Shown here one piece after another: positions 1-6,055 of a DNA stretch of 16,431 bases. Made by a program: the position numbers and the translations under genes. The notes under the pieces are model-generated. The model was not told where the DNA came from. It was given only the letters and a program-made list of their open reading frames with translations, and searched no databases. How positions within the stretch are numbered: position 1 is the first letter of the stretch; each line of letters begins with the position of its first letter. The DNA comes from Chloroflexota bacterium (GTDB lineage Bacteria; Chloroflexota; Dehalococcoidia; Lucifugimonadales; Lucifugimonadaceae), in NCBI GenBank assembly GCA_030831265.1, contig JAURLM010000255.1, positions 1-16,431 on the forward strand, read 5' to 3'.

Positions 1-370
1 CGACTATCCGGTGAGCGTACCAGTTGTACTCGACGACCGGAACACCGAGCTTGCCAGCGACCTTGATGGACTTGATGACGTTCTCAATGTCTCGGTCTTT
101 GTTCGGTCGACCGAAAACCGCATCCGGGAATCCGCTAATCATGTGAGCGAACAGCTTCAGCCCGGCCTTCTCGAGTGCTTTTACCCGTGCACCCAGGCTT
201 TCTTCTGTCCACGGGAGTGAAGCCATTCCAAACCGGCTGGATGTGGAAACGCCGTCTCCGGGGCTCATGTGAATGTATTTGACGCCAAGCTGCTTGACCC
301 GTCGGAGCGTGGATTCTTCTGTGTCCAGGATAGAAAGAGTCAGCTTCGGTCCATCATCACGGTCAGTCAT
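1..370 (-). CDS. UxuA-like (mannonate dehydratase family) TIM-barrel protein, N-terminal 123 residues
   Basis: Partial gene read leftward; it begins at the ATG at 370 and runs off the window. An AAGGGA Shine-Dalgarno lies about 8 bases upstream of the ATG. Residues 80-118 follow the mannonate dehydratase pattern: GRPNKDRDIEN matches the family's GxPxRDxYIEN, and VVEYNWYAH sits where UxuA has VCYNFMP. The region before it (PWTEESL...LEKAGL) matches the UxuA W-x-E-E-x-I...EAGL helix. Canonical UxuA dehydrates D-mannonate to 2-keto-3-deoxygluconate using a metal held partly by that Cys. Here the Cys is Glu114, which is more like xylose-isomerase-type barrels, so the exact reaction is uncertain: a sugar-acid dehydratase or sugar isomerase/epimerase are both possible. 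The gene lies 111 bases downstream of the DUF971 gene on the same strand. The family call is fairly secure, the substrate is not. Confidence 0.75.
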   Translation of the reverse strand, partial: MTDRDDGPKLTLSILDTEESTLRRVKQLGVKYIHMSPGDGVSTSSRFGMASLPWTEESLGARVKALEKAGLKLFAHMISGFPDAVFGRPNKDRDIENVIKSIKVAGKLGVPVVEYNWYAHRIV

Positions 371-441
371 GGCACATCCCTTTGCAACAGGCAGCGATAG
401 AGGCTGTTTAGAGCGTAACCCCGTCGATGCGCACAATTTAC

Positions 442-461
442 ACCGATGTGAGACCGATGTG
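442..461. repeat. Two 9-bp direct repeats, 11-bp period, upstream of the UxuA-like gene
   Basis: ACCGATGTG occurs at 442-450 and again at 453-461, separated by AG. The 11-base period is one helical turn, as expected for tandem half-sites of a regulator. They lie 72-91 bases upstream of the ATG at 370. The core CCGATGTG recurs at 868-875, upstream of the Gfo/Idh/MocA gene. The regulatory role is inferred. Confidence 0.35.
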
Positions 462-481
462 GGGAAGGACATGGCCAAGGC

Positions 482-796
482 TTACGAACAGACCACAGCG
501 GGATCATGTTCTGCGAGGCGCTGAAGCATCTGGAACGGGTAAATGCCGGTTTCGTGGCCGTCTGACCACAGGAACTGCAGGGCGTATTTGCCGACGGGGA
601 TGTACTCGACTGCGATGATGTCAGAGGGAACCGAAGCCACGTTGAGCAGCTTTCGTCCGGTCATCTCTTCAATGCAGGAAGCGCAGGCGCACTGGAGGCG
701 CAGATATCGATACGGGAAGGTGCATGTCCGGCCGTCTGACCACTGGATCTGAACGCCTTCACCAGTGAACTGGACATCTTTCGAAACAATTGCCAA
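482..796 (-). CDS. DUF971 / gamma-butyrobetaine hydroxylase-like N-terminal domain protein
   Basis: A 104-residue single-domain protein. It carries the family pattern IxWSDG (17-22), LRxxCxCxxC (32-41), a central tG, VGKYAL (68-73) and WSDGHxTGIY (77-86). The zinc site known from human gamma-butyrobetaine hydroxylase (Cys-x-Cys-x2-Cys plus a distant His) is fully present as Cys36, Cys38, Cys41 and His81. The same domain is found alone in many bacteria and fused to Mrp/ApbC Fe-S carrier ATPases; the stand-alone form has no firmly established function, and a link to Fe-S handling is only suggested. The start is TTG at 796: an in-frame TGA lies two codons upstream, and AGGTGG sits 8 bases before the TTG. 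It is divergent from the Gfo/Idh/MocA gene and co-directional with the UxuA-like gene. Confidence 0.85.
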   Translation of the reverse strand: MAIVSKDVQFTGEGVQIQWSDGRTCTFPYRYLRLQCACASCIEEMTGRKLLNVASVPSDIIAVEYIPVGKYALQFLWSDGHETGIYPFQMLQRLAEHDPAVVCS

Positions 797-804
797 GTCT
801 CACG

Positions 805-810
805 CCACCT
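805..810 (-). promoter_or_regulatory. Shine-Dalgarno that decides the TTG start of the DUF971 gene
   Basis: On the minus strand the sequence is AGGTGG, 8 bases before TTG at 796. No ATG or GTG is available in frame between the upstream stop and this TTG, so the site supports a TTG start. Confidence 0.6.
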
Positions 811-852
811 GTTGATTGTTGTTACGGGTACGGAACCGAACCAGACACCCAT

Positions 853-879
853 TGTCACGCAGGTGGTCCGATGTGTCAC
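853..879. repeat. TGTCAC direct repeats and a CCGATGTG copy in the divergent promoter region
   Basis: In the 194-base region between the divergent DUF971 and Gfo/Idh/MocA genes, TGTCAC occurs at 853-858 and 874-879. The 21-base spacing is two helical turns. CCGATGTG at 868-875 overlaps the second copy and matches the core of the repeats at 442-461. I see no convincing -35/-10 pair in this gap. Operator function is inferred only from spacing. Confidence 0.25.
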
Positions 880-990
880 CCATCATTCATGGTCTTGAAC
901 TCGAGCGCGTGGCGAGTTAACGAGTTGTCGGATAATCTTGCGTTCGCAGCAACAATATGTGAATACAGATGCGCGTCCGAGGAGACAGAT

Positions 991-2061
991 ATGGCAGATG
1001 ACATCATCAGGGTCGGGTTTATCGGTGCCGGGGCAAACACCGGTCGCAGACATATTCCCGGACTGAGGGCGATGCCCGGCGTGGAACTGGCCGGTGTCGC
1101 AAACCGCTCAATGGCATCAAGCCAGCGCGCTGCTGATGAATACGAGATCAGCAAAGCGTATGCAGACTGGGTGGACCTGATCGACGATGACGATATTGAC
1201 GCCGTCTGCATAGGCACATGGCCTTACATGCACCGCACTCTGACCCTGGCAGCACTCGAAGCGGGGAAGCATGTGCTCTGCGAGGCTCGGATGGCGATGA
1301 ACTCGGACGAAGCCCACGAGATGCTTGATGCATCACGAGCGAACCCAGATCTCATCACGCAGGTAGTCCCGCCGCCACACATGATGACCGCCGAACAGCA
1401 CCTGATCGACCTGATCTCTGATGGCTACGTCGGCAATGTCCTGCATGTCAATGCACGAGTCTTCAACGAGCGCGGTTGGCCGGACACGAACACGCCTGTT
1501 CACTGGCGCCATGATCGTGACCTGTCCGGAAACAACGTTATGACGATGGGCATCTGGTACGAGAACCTTATGAGGCTCGTCGGTCACGCTTCATCCGTGC
1601 AGGCGCAGGGCCAGACCATCGTCAAGCACAGGAAGAATGCTGAAGGTCGGCGCGTCGAGATGACGATTCCTGACCAGCTGGACATTCTGTACACGCTTGC
1701 AGGCGGTGGCACCGTAAATATGTCGGTTGCCACGGCCATCGGCACGCACCAGCCGCCATTCGACCTGTGGATATTCGGTGATGACGGGACGATTCACATC
1801 GACACACCGGACTTTACTCAGCCTGGCTCACCCACACTCCGCATCATGGGTGGCAAGCGCAGCGATTCTGCCATGAGCGAAATCGTTGTGCCGGAGAACA
1901 AAGTGGGCGGGTGGCGAGTTGAGGAAGAGTTCATAAACGCAATCCGCGGAATTGAACCGGTGACTCGTTCAAACTTCACGGACAGCGTAAAATACATGGA
2001 GTTCACAGACGCCGTTCAGATGGCGTGGCAGTCAGGCGAACGAATCAGCCTGCCTCTGTAG
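991..2061 (+). CDS. Gfo/Idh/MocA-family oxidoreductase with non-canonical catalytic residues
   Basis: 356 residues, normal for the family. The N-terminal Rossmann domain begins VGFIGAGANTGRRHIPGL (8-25) with the GxGxxG dinucleotide loop, followed by GVANRS, the typical NAD(P)-binding half. The C-terminal half is the alpha/beta domain of the family. Family members usually oxidise or reduce sugars or cyclitols with NAD(P). Two catalytic hallmarks are altered: the EKP lysine motif reads Glu98-Ala99-Arg100 (CEARMA for CEKPLA), and the D-x-G-x-H-x-x-D motif reads Thr185-M-G-I-Trp189-Y-E-Asn192. The dinucleotide may still bind, but classical hydride chemistry looks impaired or remodelled. I chose ATG 991 because GGAG lies 8 bases upstream and the glycine loop then starts at residue 9. 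A strong terminator follows. The substrate is unknown. Confidence 0.9.
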   Translation: MADDIIRVGFIGAGANTGRRHIPGLRAMPGVELAGVANRSMASSQRAADEYEISKAYADWVDLIDDDDIDAVCIGTWPYMHRTLTLAALEAGKHVLCEARMAMNSDEAHEMLDASRANPDLITQVVPPPHMMTAEQHLIDLISDGYVGNVLHVNARVFNERGWPDTNTPVHWRHDRDLSGNNVMTMGIWYENLMRLVGHASSVQAQGQTIVKHRKNAEGRRVEMTIPDQLDILYTLAGGGTVNMSVATAIGTHQPPFDLWIFGDDGTIHIDTPDFTQPGSPTLRIMGGKRSDSAMSEIVVPENKVGGWRVEEEFINAIRGIEPVTRSNFTDSVKYMEFTDAVQMAWQSGERISLPL

Positions 2062-2084
2062 TTTCCAGTCCCCTGCGGTAAACG

Positions 2085-2131
2085 AAGCCCGTCGGTAGAG
2101 CATCCACCGACGGGCTTTTCGCGTGTTTTTT
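2085..2131 (+). terminator. Intrinsic terminator after the Gfo/Idh/MocA gene
   Basis: A perfect 12-bp stem, AAGCCCGTCGGT (2085-2096) with ACCGACGGGCTT (2106-2117), encloses a 9-base loop. TTTT lies at the stem end and a second run of six T at 2126-2131. It begins 24 bases after the TAG at 2061. Read from the other strand the trailing sequence is T-poor, so it probably stops the plus-strand gene mainly, although it lies between two convergent genes. Confidence 0.88.
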
Positions 2132-2244
2132 ACGAGAAGGCGGCTAACGCACGTTTCGGCCGAGCGCGCAGACCGCGGCTTTTGATATGCCGAGGAAGCG
2201 TCCAACCACGTTCCGCAGAGTTTCTCTCATTGCATCAGGGGAAC

Positions 2245-3471
2245 TTACAGCCCTTGTCCCGGCACTTTTGGCTGGTAGTAGTGAGCGATTTTTTGGCCGG
2301 GGTCGACAAACCCTGCCCAGTTCCAGTCTCGCCCCTCGTCCGTGACCTCTACATGCACATCGGGCCGGTCGAACACTTCTGCCTTAAGTCGCGTTCCAAG
2401 TCCGGGCTCCTCAGTCGCATATAGATAGCCATCACGAATATCCAGGTTCGGCTCGACAAACTTGTCATACCAACCGCGATAGTAGGCACGGTTCGTCTCC
2501 TGCACGATCACGTTCGGGCACGACATGGAGATGTGGGAGCATGCGAAAACATTCACCGGACCGGTCCAGTCATGGGGAGCGACCGGCGTCTGGTACGTCT
2601 CGGCGAGCGTGGCGATTTTCTTCGTCTCGGTGATACCGCCTGTCCAGATGAGGTCAGGCATGACTATCTCTGCCGCGCCTTTTTCGATGAAGTCACGGAA
2701 GTGCCACTTGGAGAACAGTCGCTCTGCAGCGCAGATGGGAGTTGATGTCTCAGCCGCCAGCTTCAGGTGCGTTTCCACGTTCACCGGGCGGATCATCTCT
2801 TCCTGCCAGAAGATGTCGTACTGTTCCATCGCCTTCACTATGCGCATAGCGGGCGCAAGCTGCCACAGACCACCGCCGTCATGCGCTATCTCGATCTGGT
2901 CACCAAGCGCTTTTCGCTGTTTCTCCAGCGGCTTGAGCGCATCTTTTATCTGGCGAGCGCTGATGAAGTTCCCACCGGTTTCCTGGCCGGTCTCGGCGAG
3001 GTAATACGCCTTCATCACGGTGATGCCTTCGTCGATCAGGCTCTGGGCGAGGCCGACGGGATCACGACGTTCGAACTCATCGTCCTGGATATCGCCGTAG
3101 CTGCCGATGGTGTTGTAGATGCGGACTTTGTCTCGCACTTTTCCACCGAGCATGTTGTAGATGGGTTGTCCTGCAACCTGCCCGGCAATGTCCCAGAGCG
3201 CAATGTCGAGTGCTGACAGGGCACGGAATTCGGCTCCGGCATAGCCAAAGCCTTCAGCCATGCCGAAAAGATAAGCCCAGATACCTTCGCGGTTCATCGG
3301 ATCCTGCCCGATGATGCTTGGAGCGTAGATTTCGTGAATGACTGACGAGACTGCCCGCGGCAGATACCACGTCTCGCCCAGGCCAATGTGACCTGTATCG
3401 GTGTGGACGCGAACCCACATGACGTGCCAGAACTCGTCGACGTGAATAGTTTCGATCTTGGTGATCTTCAT
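2245..3471 (-). CDS. Mandelate racemase / muconate lactonizing family (enolase superfamily) protein, probable acid-sugar dehydratase
   Basis: 408 residues in the usual two-domain layout: N-terminal capping domain (about 1-115, with GLGETW and SALDIALWDIAGQ) and a TIM barrel. The expected active-site residues are visible: Lys154 at the end of the second strand, metal ligands Asp198 (AHDGGG), Glu224 (WQEE) and Glu250 (AAERLF), a His300-Asp273 dyad (APHD; MPDLIWTGG) and Glu325. The enzymes abstract a proton next to a carboxylate; this subgroup commonly dehydrates sugar acids such as galactonate or gluconate. The second Lys of mandelate racemase's K-x-K is Tyr156 here, so racemase activity is unlikely. 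The start ATG at 3471 follows GGGAG at 8 bases. It lies divergent from the aspartoacylase-like gene and convergent with the Gfo/Idh/MocA gene. Family certain, substrate unknown. Confidence 0.92.
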   Translation of the reverse strand: MKITKIETIHVDEFWHVMWVRVHTDTGHIGLGETWYLPRAVSSVIHEIYAPSIIGQDPMNREGIWAYLFGMAEGFGYAGAEFRALSALDIALWDIAGQVAGQPIYNMLGGKVRDKVRIYNTIGSYGDIQDDEFERRDPVGLAQSLIDEGITVMKAYYLAETGQETGGNFISARQIKDALKPLEKQRKALGDQIEIAHDGGGLWQLAPAMRIVKAMEQYDIFWQEEMIRPVNVETHLKLAAETSTPICAAERLFSKWHFRDFIEKGAAEIVMPDLIWTGGITETKKIATLAETYQTPVAPHDWTGPVNVFACSHISMSCPNVIVQETNRAYYRGWYDKFVEPNLDIRDGYLYATEEPGLGTRLKAEVFDRPDVHVEVTDEGRDWNWAGFVDPGQKIAHYYQPKVPGQGL

Positions 3472-3587
3472 GTTTGCATCTCCCGCGGTCTTATCTGGCA
3501 GAGCATAGCTGAAGTGCGCTGCGAAAACGCTGGTTCCAGAAGGGATTCATGTGATGCTCCGTGATACAACAGCCTGCGACGTGGCGT

Positions 3588-3599
3588 ATTCTTCCCTCC
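3588..3599 (+). promoter_or_regulatory. Possible -10 element giving a leaderless mRNA
   Basis: TATTCT at 3588-3593 lies 6 bases before the ATG at 3600, with no Shine-Dalgarno in between (TCCCTC). This spacing would put the transcription start on or next to the ATG. No clear -35 box is visible, so this is a weak candidate. Confidence 0.25.
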
Positions 3600-4601
3600 A
3601 TGAGCAAGCATGTGCCATTTGAACAGTTGGAATGGGATTCCCGCCCCGGCAAACAGGAAGTTATTGTCACCCGGCAGCATCACTCAGGAGAGAAGATCGA
3701 GATTCCGGTCGCCGTCATTACAGGTGAAAAGCCGGGGCCAACGTTCACCGTGATGTCAGGCATGCATGCCGGTGAATATTCAGGGATTCTCGCTGCGCAG
3801 CGACTTGTCCGGACGGTTCAGCCGGGGGATTTGAAGGGTCGCTTGATAGTGATTCCTGTCATCTCAACGCGCGCCTTCATAGAACGCAACATGCAGCTGA
3901 ATCCGGTTGATCAAAAAGAGTTGCACTTCCAGCGGCCCGGCAATCCCGGTGGCACGTATTCCGAATGCCTTGCGGACACGCTGTTCGGCATAGTTTCCGA
4001 ATCCAGCTATCTCATAGATGCACATGCAGGCGAGATGGCACAGGCGCTATACCCGTGGGTCCCGATACCGATGGTCGGCCCAAAACTGGTGCAGGAGAGT
4101 TCGTACAACCTTGCACTTGGCTACGACGTGCCATACATCGAGCCGCGCTACGAGCCAGCGACAATTCCCGCGTTTTGCCTGGCACTGGTGGAAGCCGGCG
4201 TGGCTAATATCTGGGTGGAGGTCGGCAAGCAAGGCGTTCCAACCGAGAAGGACACGCGCATCCACTACGACGGTGCTATTGCAGCGCTGCGTACCGTTGG
4301 CATGCTTGAAGGAGCGCCTGTACGCCCCGCGCAGAAATTACTCAAGGGACGCGGCAAGCAGCTAAACGCATCAACGAGCGGCGTCTTTCTTCCAGCTATC
4401 AAGGAAGGTGACGTCGTGGAGCCAGGACAACTGCTGGGCAGGCTCACAGACTACTTCGGCAACGTCATCGAAGAGTTCCATGCCGAAGCCCGGTCGCTAA
4501 TCCTCTACTACTGGAGCAGCCCGGCAATTAATGCGGAGCGGACGCCGCACGGCTACAACTGGCACAACGGCCTCGTCCGTCTCATTGAGCTGGAAGACTG
4601 A
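3600..4601 (+). CDS. Succinylglutamate desuccinylase / aspartoacylase family (AstE/AspA-like) zinc amidohydrolase
   Basis: 333 residues. The M14-like zinc site is visible: GMHAGE (54-59) gives His56 and Glu59 where the family has GxHGxE, and DAHAGE (140-145) gives His142 where it has DLH. VEVG (206-209) supplies the likely catalytic Glu207. NPVDQKELHFQRPGNPGGT matches the family's NxDGxNRxFPG segment. Members remove an acyl group from an N-acyl amino acid or a related amide; this bacterial subgroup is often annotated only as a deacylase, so the substrate is open. The C-terminal part (about 240-330) has the small barrel-like domain of the family. I prefer ATG 3600 to the in-frame GTG at 3561, since the extra 13 residues are not conserved-looking. 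No Shine-Dalgarno precedes it. The stop is 2 bases from the end of the antiporter gene. Confidence 0.87.
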   Translation: MSKHVPFEQLEWDSRPGKQEVIVTRQHHSGEKIEIPVAVITGEKPGPTFTVMSGMHAGEYSGILAAQRLVRTVQPGDLKGRLIVIPVISTRAFIERNMQLNPVDQKELHFQRPGNPGGTYSECLADTLFGIVSESSYLIDAHAGEMAQALYPWVPIPMVGPKLVQESSYNLALGYDVPYIEPRYEPATIPAFCLALVEAGVANIWVEVGKQGVPTEKDTRIHYDGAIAALRTVGMLEGAPVRPAQKLLKGRGKQLNASTSGVFLPAIKEGDVVEPGQLLGRLTDYFGNVIEEFHAEARSLILYYWSSPAINAERTPHGYNWHNGLVRLIELED

Positions 4602-4603
4602 AC

Positions 4604-5884
4604 TTACGGCAACGTGACCGGCTCAATATCCAGTTCTGGATCCGGCGGCGTCTCAATGGACTTCACAAGCTTCCCGAACGTCAGGCCCTGCACAATGATC
4701 GAGAACACGACGACGATATAGGTCGCGGTCAGCAGCACATCCCGGTGCTCAGAGGGTGGGAGGGACAGCGCCAGTGCTATCGATATTCCGCCGCGTAACC
4801 CACCCCATGTCATTATCCGGATGACGCCGTTGCTGAATACGCGGTTTGACGTGAGGCGAATCAGGGTGATTGGCAATGACACGCTGACGAACCTTGCCAG
4901 CAGGATTATTGGAATCGCCAGCATCCCAAGCCGCACAGCCGAAGAAGTCACGCTGATAACGATTACTTCCAGGCCAATCAGGATGAACAGTGCGGCGTTG
5001 AGCACTGAATCGATAAGTTCCCAGAATGTGTCCAGGTGCTCGCGGGTGATTGCTGACATGGCAAGTTCACGAGCATGGTTTCCTATCATGAGACCAGCAA
5101 CAACCACGGCTATAGGCCCGGACACATGAATGGCAACAGCGAGAGCGTAACCTCCTGTGACCAGGGCCAACGTAAGCATCAACTCGGTGGCGTAATCATC
5201 AAGTGAACGCATCAGGTAGAAGGTAATCAGACCCAACACTATCCCCAGTGCGGCGCCACCAACGGCTTCCTCAAGTAAGAACAGTGAAATGTGCCCGAAC
5301 GTGGGTTCGGCGTGGCCTTCGACTGTCGCAAGGATGGTGAGGAAAACGACGACCGCTATGCCGTCATTGAAGAGTGATTCACCGGCAATCTTGGTCTCAA
5401 GGCTCTTCGGCGCATGGACGCTCTTCAAGATTCCTATCACTGCAATCGGATCAGTAGGTGCAATAAGCGCACCGAACAGCAGTGCCCACTTGTACGGAAG
5501 GTCGATACCAATCAGGCCTGCACCGAGCCAGAACAGCGTACCGGTGATGAACGTTGCCATGGCGACACCTACAGTCGCCATGATGGTGATCACAAATTTC
5601 TGGATTCGGAGCCTGTCGAGATCAACGTGCAACGCACCGGCAAATAGCAGGAACGCCAGCATCCCATTCAGCAATACGTCTTCGAAGTTGATGGTTTCGA
5701 CGATGTGTTCGGCGTCGGACAGGGAAATGATTCCGATCGAACCGAGCAGTATGACGGCGAGCGAGCCGAGCAAAGATATGACAAGCAGCCCGACCGTCGG
5801 TGGCCAGCGCAGATAGCGTGCGTTGATGTAGCTGGCGATAGCTGCTACTACGAGTATTGCGGCGAGTGACTGGAAGAATGTCAT
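4604..5884 (-). CDS. CPA1-family Na+(K+)/H+ antiporter, NhaP-like
   Basis: 426 residues, highly hydrophobic with about 12 membrane segments. Signature motifs of monovalent cation:proton antiporters 1 are present: APTDP (142-146), GESLFNDG (168-175) with the Asn173-Asp174 pair typical of electroneutral CPA1 exchangers, and TWGGLRGGISIALALSLP (359-376) with Arg364. It exchanges cytoplasmic Na+ (or K+/Li+) for H+ across the inner membrane; a marine setting would fit. It ends with a short acidic tail and has no large C-terminal regulatory domain. The ATG at 5884 has no obvious Shine-Dalgarno. It is divergent from the dipeptidase; the shared gap carries three phased repeats. No terminator separates it from the convergent hydrolase, so 3' ends of the two transcripts probably overlap. 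Confidence 0.93.
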   Translation of the reverse strand: MTFFQSLAAILVVAAIASYINARYLRWPPTVGLLVISLLGSLAVILLGSIGIISLSDAEHIVETINFEDVLLNGMLAFLLFAGALHVDLDRLRIQKFVITIMATVGVAMATFITGTLFWLGAGLIGIDLPYKWALLFGALIAPTDPIAVIGILKSVHAPKSLETKIAGESLFNDGIAVVVFLTILATVEGHAEPTFGHISLFLLEEAVGGAALGIVLGLITFYLMRSLDDYATELMLTLALVTGGYALAVAIHVSGPIAVVVAGLMIGNHARELAMSAITREHLDTFWELIDSVLNAALFILIGLEVIVISVTSSAVRLGMLAIPIILLARFVSVSLPITLIRLTSNRVFSNGVIRIMTWGGLRGGISIALALSLPPSEHRDVLLTATYIVVVFSIIVQGLTFGKLVKSIETPPDPELDIEPVTLP

Positions 5885-5922
5885 TGTGCAGGTCGAAAAG
5901 AGCGTTCGGCCATAAATGGCAT

Positions 5923-5949
5923 CAGGTGGCGACAGGTTGTTGCAGGTTG
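5923..5949. repeat. Three CAGGTKG direct repeats at exact 10-bp period
   Basis: CAGGTGG (5923-5929), CAGGTTG (5933-5939) and CAGGTTG (5943-5949) lie head to tail in the gap between the divergent antiporter and dipeptidase genes. A related CAGGTCG is at 5889-5895. The 10-base phase puts all copies on one face of the helix, as in tandem operator sites. TATAGT at 5973-5978, a possible -10 for the dipeptidase, is 24 bases downstream. Regulatory function is inferred. Confidence 0.45.
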
Positions 5950-6055
5950 GGGATGTTGATATCCGCGCCGCATATAGTCAAGCTTGGGTGAATTGGCTTA
6001 CAAGCATAGCCGAACCGATGACAGCAACCGCTGTTGCATAAAAGGACGGGCAGAG

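Noticed and set aside
404..416. Small CAGC...GCTG hairpin between the DUF971 and UxuA-like genes
   Set aside because: Only about four pairs and no T tract, so it is not a believable terminator.
790..990. 67-codon upstream extension of the Gfo/Idh/MocA gene
   Set aside because: The extension overlaps the start of the divergent DUF971 gene, is unlike the family N-terminus, and ATG 991 has a good GGAG.
2525..3216. Two plus-strand frames (about 150 codons each) inside the enolase-family gene
   Set aside because: They are antisense to a protein with a complete set of enolase superfamily active-site residues.
5289..5816. Plus-strand frame of 175 codons opposite the antiporter
   Set aside because: Low-complexity Ser/Thr/Met/Pro composition is the usual mirror of a hydrophobic membrane protein.
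5984..6055. 24-codon N-terminal extension of the dipeptidase from a TTG
   Set aside because: No Shine-Dalgarno and no family similarity; ATG 6056 has AAAAGGA at a proper distance.
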